From NCBI GenBank assembly GCA_025093555.1, contig JAIWNF010000025.1:310001-374000 (forward strand): a DNA stretch of 64,000 nucleotides. The letters are read 5' to 3'. Made by a program: the position numbers and the translations under genes. The stretch's first letter is position 1. Each line of letters begins with the position of its first letter. Positions 61,168 to 64,000 of the stretch are shown here, piece after piece. The notes beneath the pieces were generated by a model. The model saw nothing but the letters and a program-made list of their open reading frames with translations, did no database searches and was not told the DNA's origin. The DNA is from Circinella umbellata (taxonomy: Eukaryota > Mucoromycota > Mucoromycetes > Mucorales > Lichtheimiaceae).

Positions 61168-61698
61168 TATTATATTATTCTTGTTATATCTTTATTCTGT
61201 TTTTATTTATATATTTATACATACTCAATTGAATTCCCTTTACTTTGTATATTGCTCGCTACATCCACGCAAAACCGCTTTCATACACTCCTTTTCTTTT
61301 TCAGATCAAATTTACACTGTAGAAAGTAGAATGATTATCCTTTTTTCATTGTCAGATCACTCAAAATTAAAAATTTTCCCTTTTAAGGTGATTTTTTTTT
61401 TTTTGATTCTATTTGTGTATAACTCTGGTCGATCTATAATATGGACCATTCTAAATTTTATTCTCATTGAAAACCTCCTATTGGCATAAAAGTCGTGATA
61501 ATTTGAATTACATGTAAAGATCCAATCTTTTTAAAAAAAATTATTTTTATTTTTTTATTGCTATACAGGTTTTATTTTTAGTTACTATTGGACCATGGAT
61601 AAAAAAAAGAAAAGTAAAAAGAGAGGTAAATTCTGTCAGACAAGTACTATCAAAATAAGCCTCAAGACTATAAGCATACGTATGTAAAAAGAAAAGGG
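61168..61698. other. Convergent intergenic region
   Basis: 3' flanks of the MINDY (+) and spermidine synthase (-) genes. A plus frame through 61118-61489 is AT-derived and overlaps the last MINDY exon in another frame; not a gene. Confidence 0.45.
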
Positions 61699-63028
<1,330 letters not shown>

Positions 63029-64000
63029 AATGATAAATTTTTATTCAAATAAACTGAAGAAAAAAAAGAAGAAAAAAAGTGATACATGCAAATTGGAGAG
63101 GAAGAAATAAAATAACTGCTATACAATTTTTTTTTTCATTCTTTTTAAAGGCCTCTCTCTCTCTCCCTCTCATATGTAATATTAACTCATTCACACATAT
63201 CAACATCCGAAGAAAGCAGTGACATTGCTGACGTCTGTGATAATGAATGATAATAAAGATGATGTTGTGATTATCGACTGACTTTAAAAACTTTAAAAAA
63301 AATGTAAAGATAGCCATGATCAGTATGTAAAAGAAAAAAAAACTTTTCATTAAATAAATGAAAATAAATAATTTTCATTGATAATTTTTATATCAAATAT
63401 TTATAAGATATTTTTCAGAATATTTGAATACATGCACCGAGTCGAAAATTTTTTTTGGTTTTATTGTTTAAATTATTATGCCGCTTCTCAAGTAGTATCT
63501 TTTATGGGTTCCGATAAAATAAAAATATTTTGGCTCCATGTCACATGTTCACACGCATTACCCCGCAAAGCATAGTAAATAGTATAATTTATTACGTATA
63601 AACGATTGATATCATACTCAATATAACTTATAGATATACATATAGACTCTCTGTCTTTTTTTTTCTTTTCTTAATTTTTTTTTTTAGATTTATGATGTTT
63701 TCGGGTTAATGAGTCTATAAAAACAGTTTGTTTGATTATTGTAAAAGCTATTATACATAGTGATGCAGGCTATTTTCTATATCTACATAAGATTAATTTA
63801 TTAGTATCATGCTGTTGAATGATGTAACATAAAAGTCTTTTTTCATTCTCGTCATTAGTTCTTCATATCTCTTCTTTTATCTGAACATCATCCTTTGTTA
63901 CAATACAATCATCCGACTCCCCCCCCCCAAAAAAAAAGAGAGAGAGAGAGAGAAAATGCAATAATACATCATATTTGGAAATTATATTAATCATAAGCTT
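63029..64000. other. Upstream intergenic region, simple repeats
   Basis: Promoter side of SPE3, AT-rich, ending with a C-run, A-run and (GA)n microsatellite near 63920-63955. No coding frame supported. Confidence 0.5.

Overview
The window is a nuclear contig from an AT-rich, intron-rich early-diverging fungus, most likely Mucoromycota (Mucorales-like). This rests on many short introns (about 50-200 bp, GTAAGT-type donors, sometimes a TACTAAC branch site), standard-code multi-exon genes, and fungal-type gene content (urease accessory GTPase UreG, GH79 GPI-anchored hydrolase, LRR/F-box proteins, Tnp2-type CACTA transposase). Exon boundaries were reconstructed by hand from splice signals and reading-frame continuity; no database was searched.

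1-32 kb is a housekeeping-type region: ureG (partial, -), an AMSH-type JAMM deubiquitinase (+), an SLC49/FLVCR-like transporter (+), a secreted propeller-like protein (-), a divergent pair of paralogous TPR/F-box/LRR genes (- and +), a 27-exon zinc-finger gene built from 11 tandem copies of a two-exon module (+), a UCHL5-type deubiquitinase (+), a GH79-like GPI-anchored glycosidase (-), a ZIF-like MFS transporter (+) and a 66-aa proline-rich microprotein (-).

33-58 kb is a repeat-rich island. It holds a decayed third F-box/LRR copy, three copies (A, B, C) of an orphan multi-exon gene with a PD-(D/E)XK-like motif, and a roughly 1.1-kb DDE transposon nested in copy B with an exact TA duplication. 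It also holds LINE remnants and an essentially complete 8.9-kb CACTA transposon (CACTGCAG ends, TAT target duplication). The CACTA element carries two genes and a roughly 15-copy 189-bp subterminal tandem array. A 653-bp TA-flanked inverted-repeat element and a 482-bp insertion with a 13-bp target duplication complete the set. Copies A and C lie in opposite orientation on either side of the CACTA element.

58.8-64 kb returns to conserved genes: a MINDY-type deubiquitinase with a C-terminal CaaX-like motif (+) and spermidine synthase (-). Three deubiquitinases of three unrelated folds (JAMM, UCH, MINDY) occur in one window, though nothing links them in an operon-like way.
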